From Mycolicibacterium sp. MU0053 (lineage in GTDB: Bacteria; Actinomycetota; Actinomycetes; Mycobacteriales; Mycobacteriaceae), in NCBI RefSeq assembly GCF_963378095.1, contig NZ_OY726397.1, forward strand, positions 434,001 to 498,000: 64,000 nucleotides of DNA, in the 5' to 3' direction. Made by a program: the position numbers and the translations under genes. The notes beneath the pieces are model-generated. The model searched no databases. It saw nothing but the letters and a program-made list of their open reading frames with translations, and was not told the origin of the DNA. Positions 43,204 through 54,000 of this stretch are shown piece after piece. How positions within the stretch are numbered: the stretch's first letter is position 1; each line of letters begins with the position of its first letter.

Positions 43204-45080
43204 CCGCGGACCTCAGTCGGCGGTTGTCGTCGATGGATCTGCTGGACGAGGATGAGCACACGCGGTTGTTCGGGTGGGGCAATCTCGCTGCGCTGACCCG
43301 GCCGGTGGGCCCATCGCTGTCGATTCCGGAGTTGTTCGCCGCGCAGGTGGCGCGTGCTCCGGAAGCCGGCGCGGTGACGTTCGAGGGCCGCTCGATGTCG
43401 TACCGCGAGGTTGACGAGGCCGCGAATCAGTTGGCCCACCTATTGATTGGACATGGGGCGGCCCCGGGCCAGTGCGTGGCACTGTTGTGTGCCCGGTCGG
43501 CCCGGTCGGTCGTGGCGATCTTGGCGGTGCTCAAGACCGGCGCGGCGTATCTGCCGATCGATCCGATGCATCCGGCCGCGCGGATCGAATTCATGGTGGC
43601 CGACGCCGCCCCGATCGCGGCGGTCACCACCGCCGAGTTGGCCGACCGGCTTGACGGGTGCGAACTGCCGATCATCGATATCGATGATCCGCGCATCGAC
43701 ACCCAGCCGTGCACCGGCCTTGCGCCGCCGCAAGCCGATGACGTCGCCTATCTCATCTACACCTCGGGTACCACTGGTGTCCCGAAGGGGGTGGCCATCA
43801 CCCATCAGAATGTGGCCGAGCTGCTGAAATCGCTGGACGACCGGCTGGAGCTGGCGGGGCAGGTGTGGACGCAATGGCACTCGTTGGCCTTCGACGTCTC
43901 GGTGTGGGAGATCTGGGGGGCGCTGCTGTACGGCGGGCGTGTGGTGGTCGTGCCGGAATCGGTGGCGCGCGCACCAGAGGACTGCCATGCCTTGCTGGTT
44001 GCTGAACAGATCACCGTCCTGAGCCAGACCCCGTCGGCGTTCTATGCATTGCTGACCGCCGATGAGCTGCACCCTGAGCTGGGACGGCAGCTCAAGCTGG
44101 AGACCGTTGTCTTTGGCGGTGAGGCGCTGGAACCGCAGCGGCTCAGGACGTGGCTGCGTGACCATCCGGGCCTGCCACACATGATCAACATGTATGGCAC
44201 TACCGAGACGACGGTGCATGCCTCGTTCCGCGAGATCGTGGAGGCCGATACCGATAGCAGCGTCAGCCCGATCGGGGTGCCGTTGGCGCATTTGGCGTTC
44301 TTCGTGCTGGACCGGTGGCTGCAGCCCGCGCCGGTCGGTGTGGTGGGCGAGCTGTACGTGGCCGGAACCGGTCTGGGGTACGGGTACTGGCGGCGGCCGG
44401 GATTGACCGCATCACGCTTTGTGGCGTGCCCGTTCGCCGGGTCTGCAGCGCCGGGCGGACGCATGTATCGCACCGGGGATCTGGCGTCTTGGGGCGCCGA
44501 CGGGCAGTTGCAGTATCTGGGTCGCGCCGATCAACAAGTCAAGATTCGTGGCTACCGCATCGAACTCGGTGAGATCCAAACTGCGCTGGCCGAATTGGAT
44601 GGGGTCGATCAGGCCGCGGTGATCGCTCGCGAGGACCAGCCCGGCGACAAGCGCCTGGTCGGCTACATCACCGTATCGAGGGAGGGGGCGGTAAGCCCTG
44701 CGGAGGCGCGGGCCGCATTGGCCGAGCGACTGCCGCCTTATATGGTGCCGGTCGCCGTGGTGGTGCTCGATGCGTTGCCGTTGACGGTCAACGCCAAGCT
44801 CGACAAACGGGCGCTGCCGGCGCCGGAGTACAGCGATGCTGACCAGTATCGTGCCCCGACCACTCCGACCGAGGAGATGCTGGCCGGGATTTACGGACAG
44901 GTGCTGGGGCTGGAACGGGTCGGGGTCGACGACTCGTTCTTCGACCTGGGCGGGGACTCGCTCTCGGCGACGCGGGTGATCAATGCGGTCAACCTGAGCC
45001 TGGGTGGCGGCCTCGCCGTGCGCGCGGTTTTCGAGTCACCCACCGTGGCCCAGCTGGCGCTGCGCATCGGTGAAAGTGCC
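41850..45080 (+). other. NRPS module 6, split between two proteins: C6 | A6 - T6
   Basis: C6 (HHIAADG at 42253) ends NRPS 1; A6 and T6 open NRPS 2. A6 has [10 protein letters not shown] and a [13 protein letters not shown] segment, giving the code DVWSVGMVHK, close to threonine codes of the DFWNIGMVHK type. The T6 serine is at 44958. The C-A linker is interrupted by the ATGA gene junction at 43200. Confidence 0.8.
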
Positions 45081-48000
45081 AGTGGGCGTGTGCCGTTGGC
45101 GGCGCAGCACCGGCCGCCGACAGTGCCGTTGTCGTATGCCCAGCAGCGGTTGTGGTTCCTGGACCAGTTGCAGGGTCCGTCACCGATCTACAACATGCCG
45201 GTGGCTCTGCGGCTGAGCGGCCCCCTGGATGCCGATGCGTTGGGGGCGGCGCTGGGCGACGTGGTGGGCCGTCATGAGAGCCTGCGCACGCTGTTCGCCG
45301 CAGACGAGGGAATCCCGCGGCAGGTTGTCATGCCCGCCGAGCAGGCCGATCTTGGTTGGCGGGTCGTCGATGCCACCGACTGGCCGGCGGACCGGCTGAC
45401 CGCGGCCCTCGAGGCGGCGGTGTGTCACACCTTTGATTTGAGCGCTGAGATCCCCTTGCGTGCAACGCTATTCCGCGTCGGCGAGGACGAGCACGTGTTG
45501 GTGATGGTGGTGCACCACATCGCCGCCGACGGGGGGTCGGTCCGACCGTTGGCGCGTGACCTCGGCGCGGCGTACGCCAGCCGGTGCGCGCAGCGGGAGC
45601 CGGACTGGGCGCCGTTGCCGGTGCAGTACGTCGATTACGCACTGTGGCAACAGGAGTGGCTGGGAGACGAGTCTGATCCCGACAGCGTGATTGCGGCGCA
45701 GTTGGGGTACTGGGAGCACGCGTTGGCCGGGCTGCCCGAGCGGCTGGAGCTGCCCACCGATCGGCCCTATCCTCCGGTGGCTGACTTCCGCGGCGCCACT
45801 GTGACGGTGGACTGGGCGGCCGAGCTGCAACATCAGGTGCGCGAGGTGGGCCGCGAGCACAATGCGACCGGGTTCATGGTGCTGCAGGCCGCGTTGGCGG
45901 TGCTGCTCTCGAAGCTGAGCGCCTGCGATGACGTGGCGGTGGGATTCCCGATCGCGGGCCGCGGCGACCCGGCATTGGAAGAGTTGGTGGGTTTCTTCGT
46001 CAATACCCTGGTGTTGCGGGTCGACCTGACCGACGATCCCAGCTTTGTCGAGCTGCTGGATCAGGTGCGCCAGCGCAGCCTGGCCGCATTCGAGCACCAG
46101 GATGTGCCCTTCGAGGTGCTGGTAGATCGGCTCAACCCGACTCGTAGCCTGACTCATCATCCCCTGGTTCAGGTGATGTTGGCTTGGCAGAACTTTGCCG
46201 AGGACCTCGGCGCCAAGTCGGCATTGGGTGAGGTAGAGGTCAGCGCGCTGCCCACGGACACCCAGGCTGCCCGGATGGACCTGACTTTCGCCCTGTCCGA
46301 GCGCTGGACCAGCGCCGGTGACCCGGCCGGCATCGGGGGCACGGTGGAATTTCGCACCGATGTGTTCGACGCGACCACCATCGAACTGCTCATCGAGCGA
46401 CTCCGGCGGGTCGTGGCGGCGGTGACGGCCGACCCGACCCGGCCGGTGTCGGCAGTGGACTTGGTCGATGACGCGGAGCGCGTCCGGCTGGACGGCTGGA
46501 GCAACCGGGCGGTGCTGGCCACGACCACGAGTCCGATCTCGATACCGGGCCTGTTCGCCGCCCAGGTCGACAGAGCCCCGGACGCAGTGGCGGTGACCTG
46601 TGACGGGCGTTCGATGACGTACCGCGAACTCGACGAGGCCGCAAATCGGCTGGCGCACCTGCTGGCCGCACACGGGGCCCGCCCGGGCCAGTCGGTGGCA
46701 CTGCTGCTTACCCGGTCGGCCGAGGCGGTCGCGGCGATTCTGGCGGTATTGAAGACGGGGGCCGCTTATCTGCCGATCGACCCGACCCTCCCGGCCGCCC
46801 GGGTCGAATTCATGGTGGCCGATGCCGCGCCGATCGCCGCACTGACCACCGCGGGGGCGGCTGAGCGGCTGGACGGATTCGCCCTGACGGTCATCGATAT
46901 CGACGATGAGCGCATCGGCGCTCAGCCCTGCACCGGCTTGCCAACGCCCGCTGCCGATGACGTCGCTTATGTCATCTACACCTCGGGCACCACTGGCACC
47001 CCGAAGGGCGTGGCGATCACCCACCACAACGTGACCCAGTGGTTGGGGACACCGGATGCCGAGCTGCCAGTGCAGGCATGGGCGCAATGGCACTCTTATG
47101 GCTTCGACGCCTCGGTGGAAGAAATCTGGGCTGCGTTGTTCCACGGTGGACGGCTGGTGGTGGTGCCCGAGACGGTCGCGGCCTCGCCCCGGGACCTGCA
47201 GGTGTTGCTGGCTGCCGAGCAGGTCAGCGTGTTGAGTCAAACACCGTCGGCGGTCGGGGTGATATCGCCCGAGGGGCTGGGGTCGGTCGCGTTGTTGGTG
47301 GCCGGTGAGCCGTGCCCGCCTCAGCTGGTGGACCGGTGGGCCCCAGGTCGGGTGATGATCAACGGCTACGGTCCGACCGAGACGACAGTGTGCGCGGCCC
47401 GGAGTGCGCCGTTGGCCGCTGGATCGTCGGTGGTGCCCATCGGTGCCCCGGTGGCGACGGCGGCGTTGTTTGTGTTGGATCGGTGGTTGCGTCCGGTGCC
47501 GGCGGGGGTGGTCGGTGAGTTGTATGTGGCCGGTCGTGGTGTCGGGGTGGGGTATGTGCGGCGGCCGGGGTTGACCGGGTTGCGGTTTGTGGCGTGTCCG
47601 TTCGGGGGTGCGGGTGCTCGGATGTATCGGACCGGGGATCTGGTGCGCTGGGGTGCTGATGGGCAGTTGCAGTATGTGGGCCGGGCCGATGAGCAGGTCA
47701 AGATTCGTGGTTACCGGGTCGAGTTGGGTGAAATTCAGTCCGCGTTGAGTGATTTGGCTGGTGTCGAGCAGGCGGCGGTGATCGCCCGTGAGGACCGTCC
47801 CGGTGACGTGCGCCTGGTCGGCTACATCACCGGGACCGCGCAACTGGGCGAGATCCGTGCTCAGCTCTCCGAACGCCTTCCCGGGTACATGGTGCCCGCG
47901 GCCGTCGTGGTGCTAGACGCAGTGCCATTGACCGCGAACGGCAAGCTGGACCGGCGGGCCTTGCCGGCACCGGAATACACCGAAACGGGTGAGGGGCATC

Positions 48001-51000
48001 GCGCCCCCACCACTTTCACCGAGGAGATCCTGGCCGGAATCTATGCCAAGGTGCTGGGGTTGGACCGGGTCAGCATCGACGACTCGTTCTTCGACCTGGG
48101 CGGCGATTCGTTGTCGGCGATGCGGGTGGTCGCGGCCGTCAACACCGTCCTGGACAGCGATCTGGCGGTGCGCACATTATTCGACGCACCCACGGTGGCA
48201 CAGTTGGCGCCGCGCATTGGCGAAGGTTCCGGCGGGTTACCGCGCTTGACCACCATGGAGCGGCCGACCGTCATCCCGTTGTCCTACGCGCAGAACAGGT
48301 TGTGGTTCCTCAATCGCTTCGAGGGCGAGGCCGCCACCTACAACATGCCGACCGCCTACCGACTCAGCGGGACGCTGGATGCGGCGGCGATGCAGGCGGC
48401 TTTGGGCGATGTGGTGGGCCGCCATGAAAGTCTGCGCACGCTGTTGCCGGCCGTTGACGGTGTGCCTCGGCAGGTTGTGTTGCCCGCCGACCAGGTTGAG
48501 GTGGACTGGCAGGTTGTTGATGCCACCGGCTGGACGATGGAGCGGATCGGCGCGGCCATTGGGAACGCAGTGCGTCACAATTTCGATCTGTCCGTTGAAA
48601 TCCCGTTGCGAGCGTGGCTTTTTCGGCTGGCGGACAACGAACACATCCTGGTGTCCGTCATGCACCATATCGCAGGTGACGGTTGGTCGGTCACCCCGCT
48701 GGTGCATGACCTCAGTGTGGCGTATGCCAGCCGGTGCGCCGGGCGGGCGCCGGACTGGGCCCCGCTGCCGGTGCAGTACGTCGACTACACGCTGTGGCAG
48801 CGGCAGCATTTGGGTGATCTGACCGATCCCGACAGCGCCATCTCGGGACAGTTGTCTTATTGGGAGCAGGCGCTGGCCGGGTTGCCCGAGCGGTTGGAGT
48901 TGCCCACCGACCGGCCGTATCCACCGGTGGCCGACTATCGAGGCGACAGCGTAACCGTGGACTGGCCGGCCGAACTGCAGCAGCAGGTGGCGCGAATCGC
49001 CCGCGAGCACAACGCCACCAGCTTCATGGTGATGCAGGCCGCACTCGCGGTACTGCTGTCACAGTTGAGTGCTAGTTCCGATGTGGCGGTGGGATTTCCG
49101 ATTGCGGGGCGCCGGGATCCGGCCCTGGACGAGTTGGTGGGTTTCTTCGTCAACACCCTGGTGCTGCGGGTCGATGCGTCCGGTGATCCCACGCTGTCCG
49201 AGTTACTGGATCAGGTGCGCCTGCGCAGCCTGGCCGCTTTCGAGCATCAGGACGTGCCGTTCGAGGTGCTGGTCGAACGGCTCAACCCGAGTCGGAGCCT
49301 CAGTCACAATCCCCTGATCCAGGTGATATTCGCTTGGCAGAACCTGCCGTGGGAGGACGACAACGCGGCGACCGCATTGAGCCTGGGCGATCTGCAGGTG
49401 GCACCGCTGGCCGCCGAAACCCACACCGCCCGCATGGATCTGGTGTTTTTTCTCCGGGAACACTGGACCCAGGACGGCGAGCCGGCCGGGATCTGGGGAA
49501 CGGTGGAGTTCCGCACCGACGTGTTCGACGCCGCCAGCATCGACGCGTTGATCCGTCGGTGGCAGCGGGTGTTGGTGGCGATGACGGGTGATCCGGGGCG
49601 GCGGTTGTCGTCGGTGGATGTGCTCGATGGCGCCGAGCGGGTGCGGTTGGAGGAGTTCGGTCACCGCTCGGTGTTGGCGGAGGCCGGTTCGGCGGTGTCG
49701 ATTCCGGAGTTGTTCGCTGAACAGGTGGAGCGCGCCCCGGAAGCGGTCGCGTTGGTATCCGGCGATAGCTCGTGGACGTACCGAGAGTTGGATGAGGCGT
49801 CGAATCGGTTGGCGCACTTGTTGGCTGGTCTTGGTGCGGGACCGGGTCGGTGTGTGGCGTTGCTGCTGGAGCGTTCCGCGGCGGCGATCACGGCGATTGT
49901 GGCGGTGCTCAAGAGCGGCGCGGCGTATCTGCCGATCGATCCGGCGCATCCCGAGGCGCGGGTGCGGTTCATGGTGGAGGATGCGGCGCCGATTGCGGCG
50001 GTGAGCTCGCCCGGGCTGGTTGACCGGCTGGCCGGGTGTGCAGTGCTGGTGGTCGAGGTGGGGGATCCCCGCATCGACCACCAGCCCAGCACCGCATTGC
50101 CCGGGCCGGGGCCGATGGCCGAGGATGTGGCGCACCTGATTTACACCTCGGGCACCACTGGGGCCCCGAAGGGGGTGGCGGTCACGCATGCCAATGTGAC
50201 GCGGTTGTTCGACGGGCTGGATGTCGGCGTGGAGATGGGTCCGGGTCAGGTGTGGACGCAGTGTTCGTCGTTGGCGTTCGACTATTCGGTGTGGGAGATC
50301 TGGGGTGCGTTGCTGCACGGGGGCCGGTTGGTGGTGGTTGCCGAGGACGTGACGCGTTCGCCGCAGGAGTTGCATGCGTTGTTGGTGGCCGAGAAGGTCA
50401 GTGTGCTCAGTCAGACCCCGTCGGCGGTCGGGGTGCTTGCGAGTGAGGGCTTGGAGTCGGCGGCGTTGATGATTGCTGCGGAGCCGTGTCCGGTGGAGGT
50501 GGTGGATCGGTGGGCGCCGGGTCGGGTGATGATCAACGGCTACGGTCCGACCGAGACGACGGTGTATGCCACGATCAGCGCGCCGTTGCAGGCCGGTGCC
50601 GGGGTGGTGCCGATCGGTTTCCCGGTTCCGGGGGCGGCACTGTTCGTGCTGGATCGGTGGTTGCGGCCGGTGCCGGTCGGGGTGGTCGGGGAATTGTATG
50701 TGGCCGGTCGTGGTGTCGGGTTGGGGTATGTGCGCCGGCCGGGGTTGACCGGATCCCGGTTCGTGGCGTGTCCGTTCGGGGCGCCAGGATCGCGCATGTA
50801 CCGGTCCGGGGATCTGGTGCGTTGGGGTGCTGACGGGCAGTTGCAGTATCTGGGCCGCGCCGATGAGCAGGTCAAGATCCGCGGCTACCGCATCGAACTC
50901 GGCGAAATCCAGGCCGTACTGGCCGCCCATCCACGGGTGGCGCAAGCCGTGGTCATCGCCCGCGAAGACCGACCCGGCGACAAGCAGTTGGTGGGTTATG

Positions 51001-54000
51001 CGGTGCCGGATCCGGAGATGAGACTGATCCGGGAGCGGTCGCGGGAAACCCAGCTCGTCGGGCAATGGCAGGAGGTGTACGAGGACCTGTACTCGGGGGC
51101 AGCGTTCACCGGAGGCGCACCGGCCGAGTTGGGGGAGGACTTCGGCGGCTGGAACAGCAGCTACACCGACGCACCGATTCCGCTGGAGCAGATGCGGCAG
51201 TGGCGGTCGGCCGCGGTGGAGCGGATCCTGGCGTTGCGGCCGCAACGGGTGCTGGAGATCGGCGTCGGCTCCGGACTGCTGCTCGCCCATGTGGCGCCCG
51301 GGTGTACCGAGTACTGGGGCACTGACTTTTCGGCGGAGACGATCCAGACGCTGCGGGCCGGGCTGGCCGGACAGCCGTGGGGTGATCGAGTGCGGTTGCG
51401 GGTGCAACCGGCCGATGTGGCCGACGGGTTGCCGGAGGGCCATTTCGATGCCGTGGTGCTCAATTCGGTCGTTCAGTACTTCCCGAGCGCGGGGTATCTG
51501 CTCGATGTGCTGTCCGTGGCGATGCGGTCGCTGGCGCCGGGCGGCGCGGTGTTCATCGGCGACGTGCGCAACCTTTCGTTGCTGCGCGCATTCACCACCG
51601 GGGTCGTCTGCGTCGAGGCCTCTGGTGATCAGTCGGCGGCGGCGGTCCGCGAACGGGTGCGTCGGGAGATGCTGGCCGAGCAGGAACTGTTGGTCGCCCC
51701 GGAGTTCTTCACGGCGCTGCCGCAGCGTATCGGTGAGATCGCCGCGGTCGAAGTGCAGTTGAAGCAGATGCAGGCGGTCAACGAACTCAGCGGATATCGG
51801 TATGAGGTGGTGCTGCATAAGGGGCCGGCCCTGGTGCGCTCGATGGCGGATCTGCCGTCACAACCCTGGGAACGGTTCGGGACTCTCGCCACGATCAGGG
51901 AATACCTGGTGGCGCAGGGGCTGCCACAGCTGCGTGTGACCGGTGTGCCGCACGCCGGGATCTGGTCCGAGGTGGCGCTGGCGGAGGCGCTGGAGCAGGC
52001 CGACGCCCGGGTGAGCCTCGGCGAGTTGCGCGCCGGCCTCACCGCACCCGATGCGGTGCTGCCGCACCAGTGCCAGCTGCTGGGCGAGGAACTGGGGTAC
52101 GACACCGCGGTCACGTTGTCGCCGACCGCTGGGCTGATGGACCTCACCTACATGCACGTCCCGGCCTCGTCGAAAGGCATTCCGCCCCAGGCACTGTCGG
52201 ATCTGTACCTGCCGTCCACGGAGGTCGGATCCCTGGCCGACTACGTCAACGACCCCGCGGCGATCGAACGCGGGGCGGAACTGCGTGACTTTGTGGCTGA
52301 CCGGTTGCCGGAGTACATGGTGCCTGCGGCGATCATGACGATCGAATCGTTGCCCCTGACCGTCAACGGAAAGTTGGACCGCAAGGCGTTGCCGGCGCCG
52401 GAGTTCAACAGCGGCGTCGCCTACCGGGCGCCGCGCGACGAACGCGAACGGGCGTTGGCCGCGCTGTTCAGCGATGTTCTCGGGGTGAGTCAGGTCGGCA
52501 TCGACGACTCGTTCTTCGACCTCGGTGGGCATTCACTGTCCGCGACTCGGCTCATCGCGCGGATTCGGGCGGACTTGGATGTCGACGTTCCGATTCGGGC
52601 CCTGTTCGATGCGCCGACCGTATCCGGGTTGAGCGAATGGATCAACGCGCATGCCGAGCAACGGTCGGGGGCCGTGTTGGCGGCCCGCGAACGGCCGGCG
52701 GTACTGCCCTTGTCGTATGCCCAGCAGCGGCTGTGGTTCCTGGACCAGTTGCAGGGGCCGTCACCGGTGTACAACATGCCGACGGCATATCGGATCAGCG
52801 GGCAGCTCGACGCGGCGGCGTTGGGGGCAGCGCTGGGCGACGTGGTGAGTCGCCATGAGAGCCTGCGCACCCAGTTCCAGGTGGTCGACGGTGTCCCGCG
52901 GCAGGTGGTGGTGCCCACCGAACGGGCCGACTTCGGTTGGAAGATAGTTGATTCCAGCGGTTGGTCGACGGACAGGCTCACGGAAGCAGTAGGCGCGGCG
53001 GTCCGCTATACGTTCGATCTCGCCGCTGAAACCCCCCTCCGGGCAACACTTTTCCGCATCAGTGCAGACCAGCACGTCCTGGTGGTGGTGGTACATCATA
53101 TCGCCGCGGACGGTTGGTCGATCGCTCCGCTGGTGCGTGACCTGGGGCTGGCCTACGTCTGCCGGAGTTCGGGGCGGGCGCCGGATTGGGCGCCGTTGCC
53201 GGTGCAATATGCCGATTACACGTTGTGGCAGCGCGAGCATCTGGGTGACCTGGCCGATCCGGACAGCCGGATCGCGGCACAGCTGGCCTATTGGGAGCAC
53301 GCGTTGGCCGGGCTGCCCGAGCGGCTGGAGTTGCCCACCGACCGGCCGTATCCGCCGGTGGCTGATTATCGGGGCGCCAGCGTGGCGGTCGACTGGCCGG
53401 CCGAATTGCAGCAACAGGTGGCCCGAGTCGCCCGCGAGCATGACGCGACCAGTTTCATGGTGGTGCAGGCCGCTCTGGCGGTACTACTGGCTGAGCTGAC
53501 CGGCAACAGCGATGTGCCGGTGGGGTTCCCGATTGCCGGCCGACGCGAGACGGCACTCGATGATCTGGTGGGCTTCTTCGTCAATACCCTGGTGCTGCGG
53601 GTCGAGTTGGCCGGCGACCTGACGGTGACGGAGTTGCTGGCCCAGGTGCGCCAACGCAGCCTGGCCGCCTACGAACACCAGGACGTGCCCTTCGAGGTGC
53701 TGGTGGATCGACTCAACCCGTCACGAAGCCTGACCCACCACCCCCTGGTTCAGGTGATGCTGGGTTGGCAGAACTTCGGTGGACAGCACGGTGGCGAATC
53801 GACAGCTGGATCCACGATGGGTGATGTGCAGGTCAGCCCATTGGTCGCAGACACTCAGGCCGCCCGCATGGATCTCGCATTCTCCCTCGAGGAACGCTTC
53901 ACCGGGGCCGGCGAACCAGCCGGGATCGGCGGGTCTGTCGAGTTCCGCACCGATGTGTTCGACGCGGCCCGCATAGAAACACTTGTCGGCCGGCTGCAGC

